Shown here: in pieces, positions 1 through 7,236 of the stretch
Layout: each line of letters starts with the position of its first letter
Numbering within the stretch: the first letter of the stretch is position 1
From: SIG480 sp045636165
Lineage (GTDB): Bacteria; Bacillota; Clostridia; Oscillospirales; JAAYXM01
Assembly: GCA_045636165.1 (NCBI GenBank)
Contig: JAZTWZ010000004.1
Span: 1-29,498 of the forward strand
Length of the DNA stretch: 29,498 nucleotides
Reading direction: 5' to 3'
Translations under genes and position numbers: made by a program
The notes under the pieces: model-generated
The model's input: only the letters and a program-made list of their open reading frames with translations
Database searches by the model: none
What the model was told of the DNA's origin: nothing

Positions 1-1183
1 GCTTATGAGAGAAGGAAAGGTTCTCGCTTGCTTCACTCCTGGTCTTGGCGGTATCGCAGAGGCTGTAATGAAGATGGCATTCGGTAACGGCTTCGGCTTT
101 GAGTTCAACGATAAGCTTTCAATGGATGACCTTTTCGGATACAGCTACGCATCATTCGTCCTCGAAGTTACAGAGGATGTAGATGGGGCAACATTTATCG
201 GTACTGTTACTGATAAGAAGAGTTTCGTATATGGTGCGGAAAACATCGCTTATGACGAGCTTCTTGAAATTTATGAAGATAAGCTCGAGAGTGTTTACAG
301 CTGCAACATTGAAGATAGAAAAACAACTGTCAAGAACTTTGACTTTACAGCTGATAAGCGTGTAGCACCGGCAGTATCATGCGCGAAACCGAAGGTTCTC
401 ATTCCGGCATTCCCGGGAACAAACTGCGAATACGATTCAGCAAAAGCTGTTCGTGATGCAGGTGCTGAACCTGAGATTGTTGTTATTAAGAACCTCACTT
501 CAGATGCTATCCGCGGAAGTGTTGAGGAGTTTGCAGAAAAGCTTAAGAGTGCACAGATGGTATTCATCCCCGGCGGTTTCTCCGGCGGTGACGAGCCTGA
601 CGGAAGCGGTAAGTTCATTACTGCATTTTTCAGAAACACTGCAATTAAAGAAGGTGTTACAGACCTTTTGGAGAAGCGTGACGGTCTTATGTGCGGTATC
701 TGTAACGGCTTCCAGGCTCTTATCAAGCTTGGTCTCGTCCCGTACGGTAAGATTATTGATACCGATGAAAACTCTCCAACTCTTACATTCAACACAATCG
801 CACGCCACCAGTCAAAGATTGTCCGTACCCGCGTTGCGTCGAACAAGTCTCCGTGGCTTGCGCTTACCAATGTCGGCGATGTATATAATGTTCCGATTTC
901 ACACGGTGAGGGCAGATTCCTTGCTGATGAAAAACTCATTCTTGAGCTTGCAAAAAACGGTCAGATTGCAACACAGTATGTTGACCTCGACGGTAATGCT
1001 ACAAGTGATGTTGCATTTAACCCGAACGATTCTATGTATGCAATCGAGGGTATCACATCACCTGATGGCAGAGTATTCGGTAAGATGGGTCACAGCGAAC
1101 GCGTTGGCAACGGTCTTTATAAGAATGTTCTCGGAAATTATGATATCCGTATGTTCGAGGCGGCTGTTAAATACTTCAAATAA
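1..1183 (+). CDS. purL: Phosphoribosylformylglycinamidine synthase, C-terminal part (5' end outside window)
   Basis: This is the end of the large, single-chain FGAM synthase, which converts FGAR, glutamine and ATP to FGAM in step four of purine synthesis in the cytoplasm. About 393 residues are visible, open at the left edge; base 1 is the last base of a codon. The first ~95 residues resemble the end of the second PurM-like ATP-binding domain (Gly-rich GLGGIAEAVMKMAFGNG). From about residue 127 (counted from the ATG at base 5) a class I glutamine amidotransferase domain runs to the end. It has the nucleophile elbow GICNGFQ with Cys233 and the C-terminal His363-x-Glu365 pair (GHSERV), so the glutaminase triad looks complete. 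The fused amidotransferase is the proteobacterial/clostridial large form, unlike the separate PurS/PurQ/PurL of Bacillus. fhs follows 19 bases later and is probably cotranscribed. Confidence 0.96.
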   Translation, partial: LMREGKVLACFTPGLGGIAEAVMKMAFGNGFGFEFNDKLSMDDLFGYSYASFVLEVTEDVDGATFIGTVTDKKSFVYGAENIAYDELLEIYEDKLESVYSCNIEDRKTTVKNFDFTADKRVAPAVSCAKPKVLIPAFPGTNCEYDSAKAVRDAGAEPEIVVIKNLTSDAIRGSVEEFAEKLKSAQMVFIPGGFSGGDEPDGSGKFITAFFRNTAIKEGVTDLLEKRDGLMCGICNGFQALIKLGLVPYGKIIDTDENSPTLTFNTIARHQSKIVRTRVASNKSPWLALTNVGDVYNVPISHGEGRFLADEKLILELAKNGQIATQYVDLDGNATSDVAFNPNDSMYAIEGITSPDGRVFGKMGHSERVGNGLYKNVLGNYDIRMFEAAVKYFK

Positions 1184-1202
1184 TGCTTTGGAGGCGTTTT
1201 AA

Positions 1203-2879
1203 GTGGGATATAAAAGCGATATTGAAATAGCGCAGAGTTGCGAGATGCGCCCGATAGGCGAGATTGCAAAAAAAGCTCATATTGACGAAAAGTATATCGA
1301 GCAATACGGGAAATATAAAGCAAAGATTGATTTATCTCTTCTTTCAGAAACTGACAGGGAAGACGGAAAGCTTGTTCTTGTAACGGCGATTACTCCGACT
1401 CCTGCAGGAGAAGGAAAAACTACCACTACAATCGGTCTTGCAGACGGCCTTGCAAGAATTGGCAAGGATGTAACGGTTGCTCTCCGCGAGCCGTCTCTTG
1501 GTCCTGTTTTTGGACTTAAGGGCGGCGCAGCAGGTGGCGGTTATGCACAGGTTGTTCCTATGGAGGATATAAACCTTCACTTTACAGGAGACTTCCACGC
1601 CATCGGAGCTGCGAACAACCTTCTTGCAGCGATGCTTGACAATCATATTCATCAGGGCAATGCTCTCGGAATTGATTTGAACAAAATCACCTGGAGACGC
1701 TGTGTTGATATGAACGACAGAGTTCTCCGTAATATAGCCTGCGGTCTTGGCGGTGCTAAAAACGGCGTTGCAAGAGAAGATGGTTACGATATAACTGTTG
1801 CAAGCGAAATTATGGCAATCTTGTGCCTTGCTACATCTCTTTCTGACTTAAAAGAGAGACTTTCGAGAATAATCGTTGCATATAACCGCGACGGTAAGCC
1901 CGTAACCTGCGGTGAGCTCAATGCAGCAGGAGCTATGACGGCTCTCCTTAAGGATGCGCTGAAGCCGAACCTGGTTCAGACTCTTGAGGGAACTCCTGCA
2001 TTTGTCCACGGCGGTCCGTTTGCAAACATCGCTCACGGCTGTAATTCAGTTATGGCAACGCGCCTTGCGCTCAAGATGGGCGAATATACGATTACTGAGG
2101 CAGGCTTTGGTGCAGACCTCGGAGCAGAAAAGTTCCTTGATATCAAGTGCAGAACAGCAAAGCTTACACCGTCCGCAGTAGTCGTTGTTGCAACTGTCAG
2201 AGCACTCAAGATGCACGGAGGAAGAGCTAAAGACGAGCTCTCAAATGAAGATATAACTGCGCTTGAGAAGGGAATACCAAACCTCCTCCGCCATGTTGCA
2301 AATATCAAGAATGTCTATAAGCTCCCGTGTGTTGTAGCAATTAACCGCTTTCCGACGGATACGGATAATGAAATCAACTTCATAATTGATAAGTGTCGCG
2401 AGCTTCAGGTAAATACGATTCTTTCTACCGTATGGGCTGATGGCGGTCGCGGCGGCGAAGAGCTTGCTCGCGAGGTTGTCCGTCTTTGTGAAGAGGAGAA
2501 GGGCGACTTTACATTCAGCTACGAGCTTGATTCTTCGATTGAAGAGAAAATCGAAGCTGTTGTCAAGAAGATATACGGAGGAAGTGGAATAAATATCCTT
2601 CCGAATGTCAAGAAACAGATTGATGAGCTTGAGTCTCTTGGATTTGGAAAGCTTCCGATTTGCGTTGCTAAAACGCAGTACAGCTTCTCGGATGATCCGA
2701 AAAAGCTCGGTGCTCCCGAAAACTTCACGGTTACGATTAAGAATGTCAAGGTTTCTGCAGGTGCAGGCTTTATAGTAGTCCTTACAGGCGATATTATGAC
2801 AATGCCTGGACTTCCGAAAGTTCCTGCTGCAGAGCGAATTGATGTAACGGAAGACGGAAAGATAACAGGTCTTTTCTAA
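1203..2879 (+). CDS. fhs: Formate-tetrahydrofolate ligase
   Basis: The product makes 10-formyl-tetrahydrofolate from formate, tetrahydrofolate and ATP. This is the one-carbon donor for purine ring closure and the entry step of the methyl branch of the Wood-Ljungdahl pathway. The protein is 558 residues, the normal length for the family. A P-loop-like ATP site TPTPAGEGKT lies at about residues 64-73. The family signatures GPVFGLKGGAAGGGYAQV and HFTGDFHAI follow at about 98-130. The start is GTG at 1203, preceded by GGAGG at 1190-1194 with a normal gap. It follows purL by 19 bases and ends just before a terminator, so purL-fhs reads as one transcript. That arrangement fits supply of formyl groups to the purine pathway. 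No carbonyl-branch Wood-Ljungdahl gene is in the window, so acetogenesis is not implied. Confidence 0.97.
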   Translation: MGYKSDIEIAQSCEMRPIGEIAKKAHIDEKYIEQYGKYKAKIDLSLLSETDREDGKLVLVTAITPTPAGEGKTTTTIGLADGLARIGKDVTVALREPSLGPVFGLKGGAAGGGYAQVVPMEDINLHFTGDFHAIGAANNLLAAMLDNHIHQGNALGIDLNKITWRRCVDMNDRVLRNIACGLGGAKNGVAREDGYDITVASEIMAILCLATSLSDLKERLSRIIVAYNRDGKPVTCGELNAAGAMTALLKDALKPNLVQTLEGTPAFVHGGPFANIAHGCNSVMATRLALKMGEYTITEAGFGADLGAEKFLDIKCRTAKLTPSAVVVVATVRALKMHGGRAKDELSNEDITALEKGIPNLLRHVANIKNVYKLPCVVAINRFPTDTDNEINFIIDKCRELQVNTILSTVWADGGRGGEELAREVVRLCEEEKGDFTFSYELDSSIEEKIEAVVKKIYGGSGINILPNVKKQIDELESLGFGKLPICVAKTQYSFSDDPKKLGAPENFTVTIKNVKVSAGAGFIVVLTGDIMTMPGLPKVPAAERIDVTEDGKITGLF

Positions 2880-2889
2880 AAAAGAATAA

Positions 2890-2924
2890 AAAAACCAGGT
2901 GGCTTACGCCACCTGATTTTTTTT
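2890..2924. terminator. Bidirectional intrinsic terminator between fhs and the NhaC-family gene
   Basis: An 8-bp perfect stem (CAGGTGGC at 2896-2903 with GCCACCTG at 2908-2915) encloses a TTAC loop. It has an A-run on its left (2887-2894) and a T-run on its right (2917-2924), so it can stop transcripts from either convergent gene. Confidence 0.9.
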
Positions 2925-2931
2925 ATGTTTC

Positions 2932-4752
2932 CTAAGCTTTCTTCTTGGAAATAGCTTTGATTACAAAGAGTGTTGCAAGCATAAGGACGATTGCGATCGG
3001 AAGTGAAATCCATACACTCTTTACAAAGCCTGCGATAATGTATGCTACGAATGAAACTGCTGCAACTGTAAGTGCGTAGGGGAGCTGGGTTGAAACATGG
3101 TTGATGTGGTTGCACTGTGCACCTGCTGATGACATAATCGTCGTATCGGAAATCGGTGAGCAGTGGTCGCCACAAACAGCACCTGCCATGCAAGCGGAAA
3201 TTGCAATGATTGAAATCTCGTTGCTGATTGAGCCACCGAAGATTGCGAGAACAATCGGGATGAGGATACCGTATGTACCCCAGGATGTACCTGATGCAAA
3301 TGTGAGACCAACAGCAATAAGGAATACGATAGCCGGGAGCATCGGGAGAATTGCGCTTGCGCTTGTGCGAACGAATTCAGCGATGTAAATCTTTGCGCCG
3401 AGGCTATCTGTCATAGTCTTAAGAGTCCATGCACAGCAGAGAATCATGATTGCAGGAACCATAGCCTTGAAGCCTTCGGGGATAGCTTCCATGCAAGCTT
3501 TGAAGGTAAGAACGCGGCGGCAGAGGAAGTAGATGATTGAGAAGATAAGACCTGCAAATGAGCCGATAACAAGACCTACGGAAGCATCAGCATTTGAGAA
3601 GGAGTTGATAAATGTCTCGCCGTCGAAGAAGCCACCGGAGTAAACGAGACCGAGAACGCAACCTGCAACGAGAACAACAACCGGAGCGATAAGATCCCAG
3701 ACGCTACCGTTCTTGTTTTCGTCTTTCTCTTCGAGCTGTTCGAGCATTTCCTTTTCGGTTGAAGAGAAGATATCACCGTTTTCTGCATTTATCTCATGCT
3801 TCTTCATCGGGCCGTAATCAAACTTCATAAGAACGATTGCAACCATCATAACGATTGTGAGGAGTGCATAGAAGTTATACGGAATAGCTCTGATAAAGAG
3901 CTCAAGACCGCCTATCTGGTCTTCAGAAACGAAGCCTGCAACTGCTGCTGCCCAGGAAGAAATCGGAGCAATGATGCAGACCGGAGCTGCTGTAGCGTCG
4001 ATGATGTATGCGAGCTTTGAACGGGAAATCTTGAACTTGTCTGATACAGGACGCATAACAGAACCAACTGTGAGGCAGTTGAAATAGTCGTCAACAAAAA
4101 TGAGAACACCAAGGAGAATTGTAGCGAGCTGTGCGCCAACTTTTGACTTGATGTGTGTTGATGCCCAACGGCCGAATGCAGCAGAACCGCCTGACTTGTT
4201 CATAAGAGAAACGATAGCACCGAGTACAACAAGGAAGATTAAGATACCAATGTTGTACGGGTCAGCGATAGAACTGATGAAACCGTCAACAAAGAGGTGG
4301 TCGATAGTGCCTGCAAAGTTGAAGTTTGCGTACATAAGTGCGCCTGCAGCAATACCGATAAAGAGGGAAGAATAAACCTCTTTTGTGATAAGAGCAAGAA
4401 CGATAGCGATAATCGGCGGAAGCAACGAGAAGATAGTGCCGAAAGGAGCAACATCGTTTCTCTTTGCAGCTACTGCTTTTTCAAGGTTTGCCGTGAAAGC
4501 TTCGCTCTCGATAGCACCGACATTATCGGAATAGTTATCGATGAAGGCGTTAGCCGCAGTTGAGTAATCTGCAATTTCTTCTTCTGTCATAACATCGGGG
4601 TTGAATTCTCCGGCGTTATCGATGAAGGCTACTGCGTTTTCGTTCTCTGAAAGGTCAACCTCTGAAGCAAAAGCCATCGGGAAGACGGAGCAGAGAACCA
4701 TGATGATGAGTGCGCAAGTTGCTAGAATGCGCGATTTTCTTAAGTGAATCAT
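2932..4752 (-). CDS. NhaC-family transporter, probable lysine importer (LysW-like)
   Basis: This 606-residue protein belongs to the Na+/H+ antiporter NhaC family. The family signatures are the stretch DDYFNCLTVGSVMRPVSD followed by APISSWAAAVAGF, and ASGTSWGTYGILIPI near residues 486-500. About a dozen hydrophobic segments start near residue 103. The N-terminus is unusual: a signal-peptide-like segment (residues 1-29, ending AFA before Ser) and an acidic ~75-residue stretch precede the first family helix. The gene sits behind a lysine riboswitch (4842-5000) and terminator (4766-4809). Genes of this family under lysine riboswitches were proposed to be lysine transporters (LysW) by comparative genomics. 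Repression by lysine suggests import. The start ATG at 4752 has AGGAGGG six bases upstream. Family membership is secure from motifs; the lysine substrate is inferred from the riboswitch, and sodium/proton exchange of another substrate is the alternative. Confidence 0.9.
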   Translation of the reverse strand: MIHLRKSRILATCALIIMVLCSVFPMAFASEVDLSENENAVAFIDNAGEFNPDVMTEEEIADYSTAANAFIDNYSDNVGAIESEAFTANLEKAVAAKRNDVAPFGTIFSLLPPIIAIVLALITKEVYSSLFIGIAAGALMYANFNFAGTIDHLFVDGFISSIADPYNIGILIFLVVLGAIVSLMNKSGGSAAFGRWASTHIKSKVGAQLATILLGVLIFVDDYFNCLTVGSVMRPVSDKFKISRSKLAYIIDATAAPVCIIAPISSWAAAVAGFVSEDQIGGLELFIRAIPYNFYALLTIVMMVAIVLMKFDYGPMKKHEINAENGDIFSSTEKEMLEQLEEKDENKNGSVWDLIAPVVVLVAGCVLGLVYSGGFFDGETFINSFSNADASVGLVIGSFAGLIFSIIYFLCRRVLTFKACMEAIPEGFKAMVPAIMILCCAWTLKTMTDSLGAKIYIAEFVRTSASAILPMLPAIVFLIAVGLTFASGTSWGTYGILIPIVLAIFGGSISNEISIIAISACMAGAVCGDHCSPISDTTIMSSAGAQCNHINHVSTQLPYALTVAAVSFVAYIIAGFVKSVWISLPIAIVLMLATLFVIKAISKKKA

Positions 4753-4765
4753 ATTTCACCCTCCT

Positions 4766-4809
4766 AAAAAATTAGAGGCTATGATATGCAGAGTGCATTT
4801 CATAACCTC
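4766..4809 (-). terminator. Riboswitch expression-platform terminator
   Basis: Read on the - strand, a 16-bp stem (4809-4794 with 4790-4775) has one G-U pair, one A-A mismatch and a CTC loop. A T-run at 4771-4766 follows. The ribosome binding site AGGAGGG (4765-4759) starts right after the T-run, so the hairpin lies between the lysine aptamer and the start codon. This is the layout of a riboswitch acting by transcription termination. I could not identify the competing antiterminator with confidence; only a short TATCT/AGATA pairing with the 3' strand of P1 is visible. Confidence 0.85.
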
Positions 4810-4841
4810 AAAATATCTAAGATACAAAGAAATCATAAAAA

Positions 4842-5000
4842 GATAGCTCTCCACACATTGTGACAGTCCGGGACATATTCTGCACCGACCCAACAAAACA
4901 TTTTATCAGGAAGAAATGTTTCATTTCGGCGTTAATTCCTTTTGCTACTCCGTAAAGTCCTGAACAGGGAGCAGGTACTTATAATCAACGCGCCTCTATC
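4842..5000 (-). promoter_or_regulatory. Lysine riboswitch aptamer (L box)
   Basis: On the - strand, the leader of the NhaC-family gene carries the conserved blocks of the lysine riboswitch in order. These are AGAGGCGCG (4997-4989), AGTA (4979-4976), GGAGTAGCAAAAGGAATTAA and GCCGAAATG (ending near 4922), a GTTGGGTCGG-type block (4893-4884), GGACTGTCA (4869-4861) and GGAGAGCTATC (4852-4842). The ends pair as P1: GATAG (5000-4996) with CTATC (4846-4842). With the terminator at 4766-4809 this forms a full riboswitch expected to lower expression of the downstream transporter when lysine is plentiful. It accounts for most of the 341-base gap between the transporter and sigF. A covariance-model search was not possible here. 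Confidence 0.93.
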
Positions 5001-5009
5001 AAATTATTG

Positions 5010-5029
5010 ATTATATGTTAACATATAAT
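5010..5029. repeat. Perfect 20-bp palindrome over the riboswitch promoter
   Basis: The half-site ATTATATGTT (5010-5019 on the + strand) is followed directly by its exact reverse complement, giving a 20-bp perfect palindrome with no spacer. It covers the likely -10 region of the - strand promoter and carries a TATAAT at each end, one per strand. It could be an operator or a chance AT-rich symmetry; no regulator is encoded next to it. Confidence 0.6.
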
Positions 5030-5044
5030 GTCGTTTTTTGTCAA
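5015..5044 (-). promoter_or_regulatory. Probable sigma-A promoter for the lysine riboswitch transcript
   Basis: On the - strand a perfect -35 TTGACA (5044-5039) is followed after 18 bases by TAACAT (5020-5015), a 4/6 match to the -10. That would start the RNA just before the aptamer. A perfect TATAAT at 5015-5010 is also present but would be 23 bases from the -35. The -35 is clear; which hexamer serves as -10 is uncertain. Confidence 0.55.
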
Positions 5045-5063
5045 GTATTATAATAAGGTAAAG

Positions 5064-5089
5064 AAAAACACATCGCAGTTGCGATGTGT
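5064..5089 (-). terminator. Terminator of the spoIIA-sigF operon
   Basis: Just past the sigF stop, ACACATCGCA (5068-5077) pairs with TGCGATGTGT (5080-5089) in a 9-10-bp stem with a very small loop. Read on the - strand it is followed by a T-run (5068-5064) then TCTTT. It separates the sporulation operon from the riboswitch promoter just downstream. Confidence 0.88.
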
Positions 5090-5093
5090 GAAT

Positions 5094-5795
5094 CTATAGA
5101 AAATCTTTGAGATGCATTAGCGCAGCGCGTTCTATTCTCGAAACCTGTACTTGAGAGATGTTCAAAACCTTTGCTACCTGGTTTTGTGTAAGACATTTAA
5201 AAAAGCGAAGCCTAATTACTTTCATTTCACGCTCGGGTAGTTTTTTTATTGCTTCGGAAAGTGAAATCTGTTCAAGGGTTGAGTCTTCATAACCTTCCGT
5301 GCCGATGAGTTCTCCGAGAGTCTGACCGTCATCGTTGATTTCGCGATTGAGTGAATCGGTCCGGGCAGTTGCAAGTTCTGTTTCTGCGATTTCTTCGGCA
5401 GTAAAACCGCTTGCTTCAGCAATTTCCGAAAGAGTAGGTTCGCGGTTCAGTTCAAATTGAAGTTTGTCTGCGATGTGTTTTATTTTTATCGCCTTTTCTT
5501 TTATTGTTCTGCTTACTTTGATAGCACCGTCATCTCTCAGAAAGCGGCGTATTTCGCCCGAAATTTTAGGAACGGCATAAGTTGAAAACTGATTGCCGAG
5601 AGTTTCGTCAAAGCCGCGTATTGCCTTGAGAAGCCCAAGACAACCAAGCTGATATAAATCTTCAGCCTCGGCACCTCTGCCAAGATAACGCCTTACTATA
5701 CTCCAGATAAGCGGAGAATTTTCAGTGACGAGTTTTTCAAAGGCAAACTCATCTCCGTTTTTTGCTGATTGTATGAGCATTCCTGTGTCCGTCAC
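5094..5795 (-). CDS. sigF: RNA polymerase sigma-F factor (forespore sigma factor)
   Basis: Sigma-F is the first forespore-specific sigma factor, held inactive by SpoIIAB until SpoIIAA frees it. The protein is 233 residues, against about 255 in Bacillus subtilis. Region 2 is clear (EDLYQLGCLGLLKAIRGFDE and FSTYAVPKISGEIRRFLRDDG, about residues 45-90). Region 3 follows (IKIKHIADKLQFELNREPTL), and region 4 ends the protein with the helix-turn-helix LTQNQVAKVLNISQVQVSRI. Sigma-G is a close relative, but the position directly after spoIIAA and spoIIAB, with a 4-base ATGA overlap with spoIIAB, identifies it as sigma-F (spoIIAC). The overlap implies translational coupling, which would help hold anti-sigma and sigma levels together. 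A terminator follows at once. Confidence 0.96.
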   Translation of the reverse strand: MTDTGMLIQSAKNGDEFAFEKLVTENSPLIWSIVRRYLGRGAEAEDLYQLGCLGLLKAIRGFDETLGNQFSTYAVPKISGEIRRFLRDDGAIKVSRTIKEKAIKIKHIADKLQFELNREPTLSEIAEASGFTAEEIAETELATARTDSLNREINDDGQTLGELIGTEGYEDSTLEQISLSEAIKKLPEREMKVIRLRFFKCLTQNQVAKVLNISQVQVSRIERAALMHLKDFL

Positions 5796-6238
5796 AGAAC
5801 TTTTCCTCCGCTACGCATAGAAATTCGCTTACGCATCGTGACGGTAGTTCCTTTGCCCGGAGCAGAGCGAACCTTGAGATTATCCGTAAAGCTTTCCATA
5901 ATGGTAAAACCCATACCTGAACGGTCGGCGCCGCCGGTTGTAAACATAGGCGTTTTTGCGGCTGTTATGTCGGGGATACCAAGACCCTTGTCGCGAATAA
6001 CGATTTCGAGGATGTTTCCTTCGAAAATTCGAAGTCTTATGTAAATTTTTCCGACTGAGTCAGGGTATGCGTGAACGATACAGTTTGTTACGCCTTCGCT
6101 CACAGCGGTTTTAATATCGCCAATTTCTTCGAGTGTTGGGTCAAGCTGTGCGGCAAAAGCTGAAACTGCAGCTCTTGCATAACCTTCGTTTGTAGATTTG
6201 CTGGGGAAAGTGATTGAAACTTCGTTTAAAATATTCAT
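5792..6238 (-). CDS. spoIIAB: Anti-sigma-F factor / serine kinase SpoIIAB
   Basis: SpoIIAB is a GHKL-fold ATPase and serine kinase. It binds and blocks sigma-F, and phosphorylates the anti-anti-sigma factor SpoIIAA. At 148 residues it is the usual size. The nucleotide-binding boxes are visible: N box EGVTNCIVHAYP (about 48-59, with Glu48 and Asn52), G1 box RDKGLGIPD (82-90) and G2 box GADRSGMGFTIME (103-115). Translation starts at ATG 6238 behind AGGAGGT. It lies between spoIIAA (9-base gap) and sigF (4-base overlap), the standard spoIIA order. All key kinase residues seen in the family appear to be present. Confidence 0.96.
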   Translation of the reverse strand: MNILNEVSITFPSKSTNEGYARAAVSAFAAQLDPTLEEIGDIKTAVSEGVTNCIVHAYPDSVGKIYIRLRIFEGNILEIVIRDKGLGIPDITAAKTPMFTTGGADRSGMGFTIMESFTDNLKVRSAPGKGTTVTMRKRISMRSGGKVL

Positions 6239-6247
6239 ATTTACCTC

Positions 6248-6580
6248 CTATATTTTTGAAAGTGCGGAATCGCGTGTTGTTATATTTATAATCTTGCATA
6301 TTCCGGCGGCAAGAAAAACTTTATAAGCCTGCTTGGGAACATTTATTACGGAAAACTCTCCGCCGACTGCAGTTGCTTTTTTATATCCTCCGATTACGAG
6401 AGCGATTCCGGAGCTGTCCATGAAGCTTATATCACTGAAATCGAAGATAAGCTTTAAGGGAAGTTCTGAATCTATGATTTTTGAAATTTCAGGTATTGCA
6501 CATCTTGCGGCGTGGTGGTCAAGCTCACCCGATAAAAAGAGCGAAAGTTCGCCGTCTGTACGCTTTGAGGTAATATTCAT
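6248..6580 (-). CDS. spoIIAA: Anti-sigma-F factor antagonist SpoIIAA
   Basis: SpoIIAA is a STAS-domain anti-anti-sigma factor. Unphosphorylated SpoIIAA binds SpoIIAB and releases sigma-F in the forespore. The protein is 110 residues from the ATG at 6580 (MNITSKRTDGEL). A longer reading frame extends 14 residues upstream, but only the 6580 start has a Shine-Dalgarno (AAAGGA, about nine bases upstream) and gives the family's normal length (Bacillus 117). The motif FMDSSGIA holds Ser56, which aligns with the phosphorylated Ser58 of B. subtilis; GELDHHAA near residue 18 is also typical. It is the first gene of the three-gene operon. I did not find a convincing sigma-H or sigma-A promoter in the ~115 bases upstream, which are shared with the divergent gene at 6757. 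Confidence 0.95.
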   Translation of the reverse strand: MNITSKRTDGELSLFLSGELDHHAARCAIPEISKIIDSELPLKLIFDFSDISFMDSSGIALVIGGYKKATAVGGEFSVINVPKQAYKVFLAAGICKIINITTRDSALSKI

Positions 6581-6696
6581 TCTTTTTGTCCTTTCTTTTG
6601 TTTTATAGTTTAAATAATACACGAGAATGCGCGCGATAAATGTAAAAAAAGAGAGATGAAAAGAAATATAATTGAACGGTGCTACTTATGTTTCAC

Positions 6697-6725
6697 TTGA
6701 AAAAAAACGGAAAACATTATAAAAT
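6697..6725 (+). promoter_or_regulatory. Sigma-A promoter for the divergent-PAP2 gene, tex and tautomerase
   Basis: TTGAAA (6697-6702) and TAAAAT (6720-6725) are 17 bases apart. Initiation near 6732 would fall downstream of an earlier in-frame ATG at 6679. This supports translation from 6757. Confidence 0.7.
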
Positions 6726-6756
6726 ATATATGGAAAATTTTTCAAAGGAGTATATG

Positions 6757-7218
6757 ATGGAAAACTTTTTAAATTATGTATATAACCCGTTTCTCTTGAC
6801 GGGGCTTCTATCGTGGATAATTGCACAGGTATTAAAGCTTGTAATTCATACGATTATTTATAAAAAGTTTGAGTTCAGCCGCCTGTTCGGAGACGGGGGA
6901 ATGCCAAGCGGTCATTCTGCCACGGTTGCTTCTCTTGCGACTGTAACTGCGCTTGCTTGCGGCGTTTCGAGTTTTGAGTTTGCGGTAACTGCGATTCTCG
7001 CTATAATTGTTTGTCACGATGCAATGGGTGTAAGGCGGGAAACAGGAAAGCAGGCTGTAATTATCAACGAGATTATTGAATCGTTCAATGTTTTTGCAAC
7101 AGAAAAACTCCCTGAGACGAAGCTCAAGGAGTTTGTGGGGCACACACCGATACAGGTTATCTTTGGTGCGCTTATTGGAATTGCAAATGCCTTTATTATG
7201 TATTTTATTCTTTTTTAA
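6757..7218 (+). CDS. Divergent PAP2 family membrane protein (DUF212, YuiD-like)
   Basis: The 153-residue product matches the DUF212/YuiD family (YuiD of B. subtilis is about 158 residues), annotated as divergent PAP2 phosphatase. It keeps the GGMPSGHSA motif (about residues 45-53), like the PSGH motif of acid phosphatase/PAP2 enzymes, and HDAMGVRRETGKQA (about 86-99). Three or four hydrophobic segments predict an inner-membrane protein. The start is ATG 6757, six bases after AAGGAG; the ATG three bases earlier is too close to the Shine-Dalgarno, and the ATG at 6679 precedes the likely transcription start. It is divergent from spoIIAA and lies 18 bases before tex with no terminator between, so the two are probably cotranscribed. 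Its substrate is unknown; lipid phosphate hydrolysis is only a family-based guess. Confidence 0.88.
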   Translation: MENFLNYVYNPFLLTGLLSWIIAQVLKLVIHTIIYKKFEFSRLFGDGGMPSGHSATVASLATVTALACGVSSFEFAVTAILAIIVCHDAMGVRRETGKQAVIINEIIESFNVFATEKLPETKLKEFVGHTPIQVIFGALIGIANAFIMYFILF

Positions 7219-7236
7219 GTTGAGGAGAGTTTATTT

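Noticed and set aside
295..939. 214-residue open frame on the - strand inside purL
   Set aside because: It lies wholly within purL in another frame, has no ribosome site and a composition (Ser/Arg/Pro rich) typical of an antisense shadow.
5010..5015. TATAAT at 5010-5015 (- strand) as the -10 for TTGACA at 5039-5044
   Set aside because: The spacer would be 23 bases, too long for sigma-A; TAACAT with an 18-base spacer fits better, though it is a weaker hexamer.
6581..6690. Sigma-H promoter for spoIIAA
   Set aside because: Expected from Bacillus, but no AGGA-type -35 with a GAAT-type -10 at correct spacing is visible; TATTAT is present but lacks a well-spaced -35.
6679..6756. Upstream extension of the divergent-PAP2 protein from ATG 6679
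   Set aside because: The promoter at 6697-6725 would start the RNA after this ATG, and the only ribosome site is the AAGGAG before 6757.
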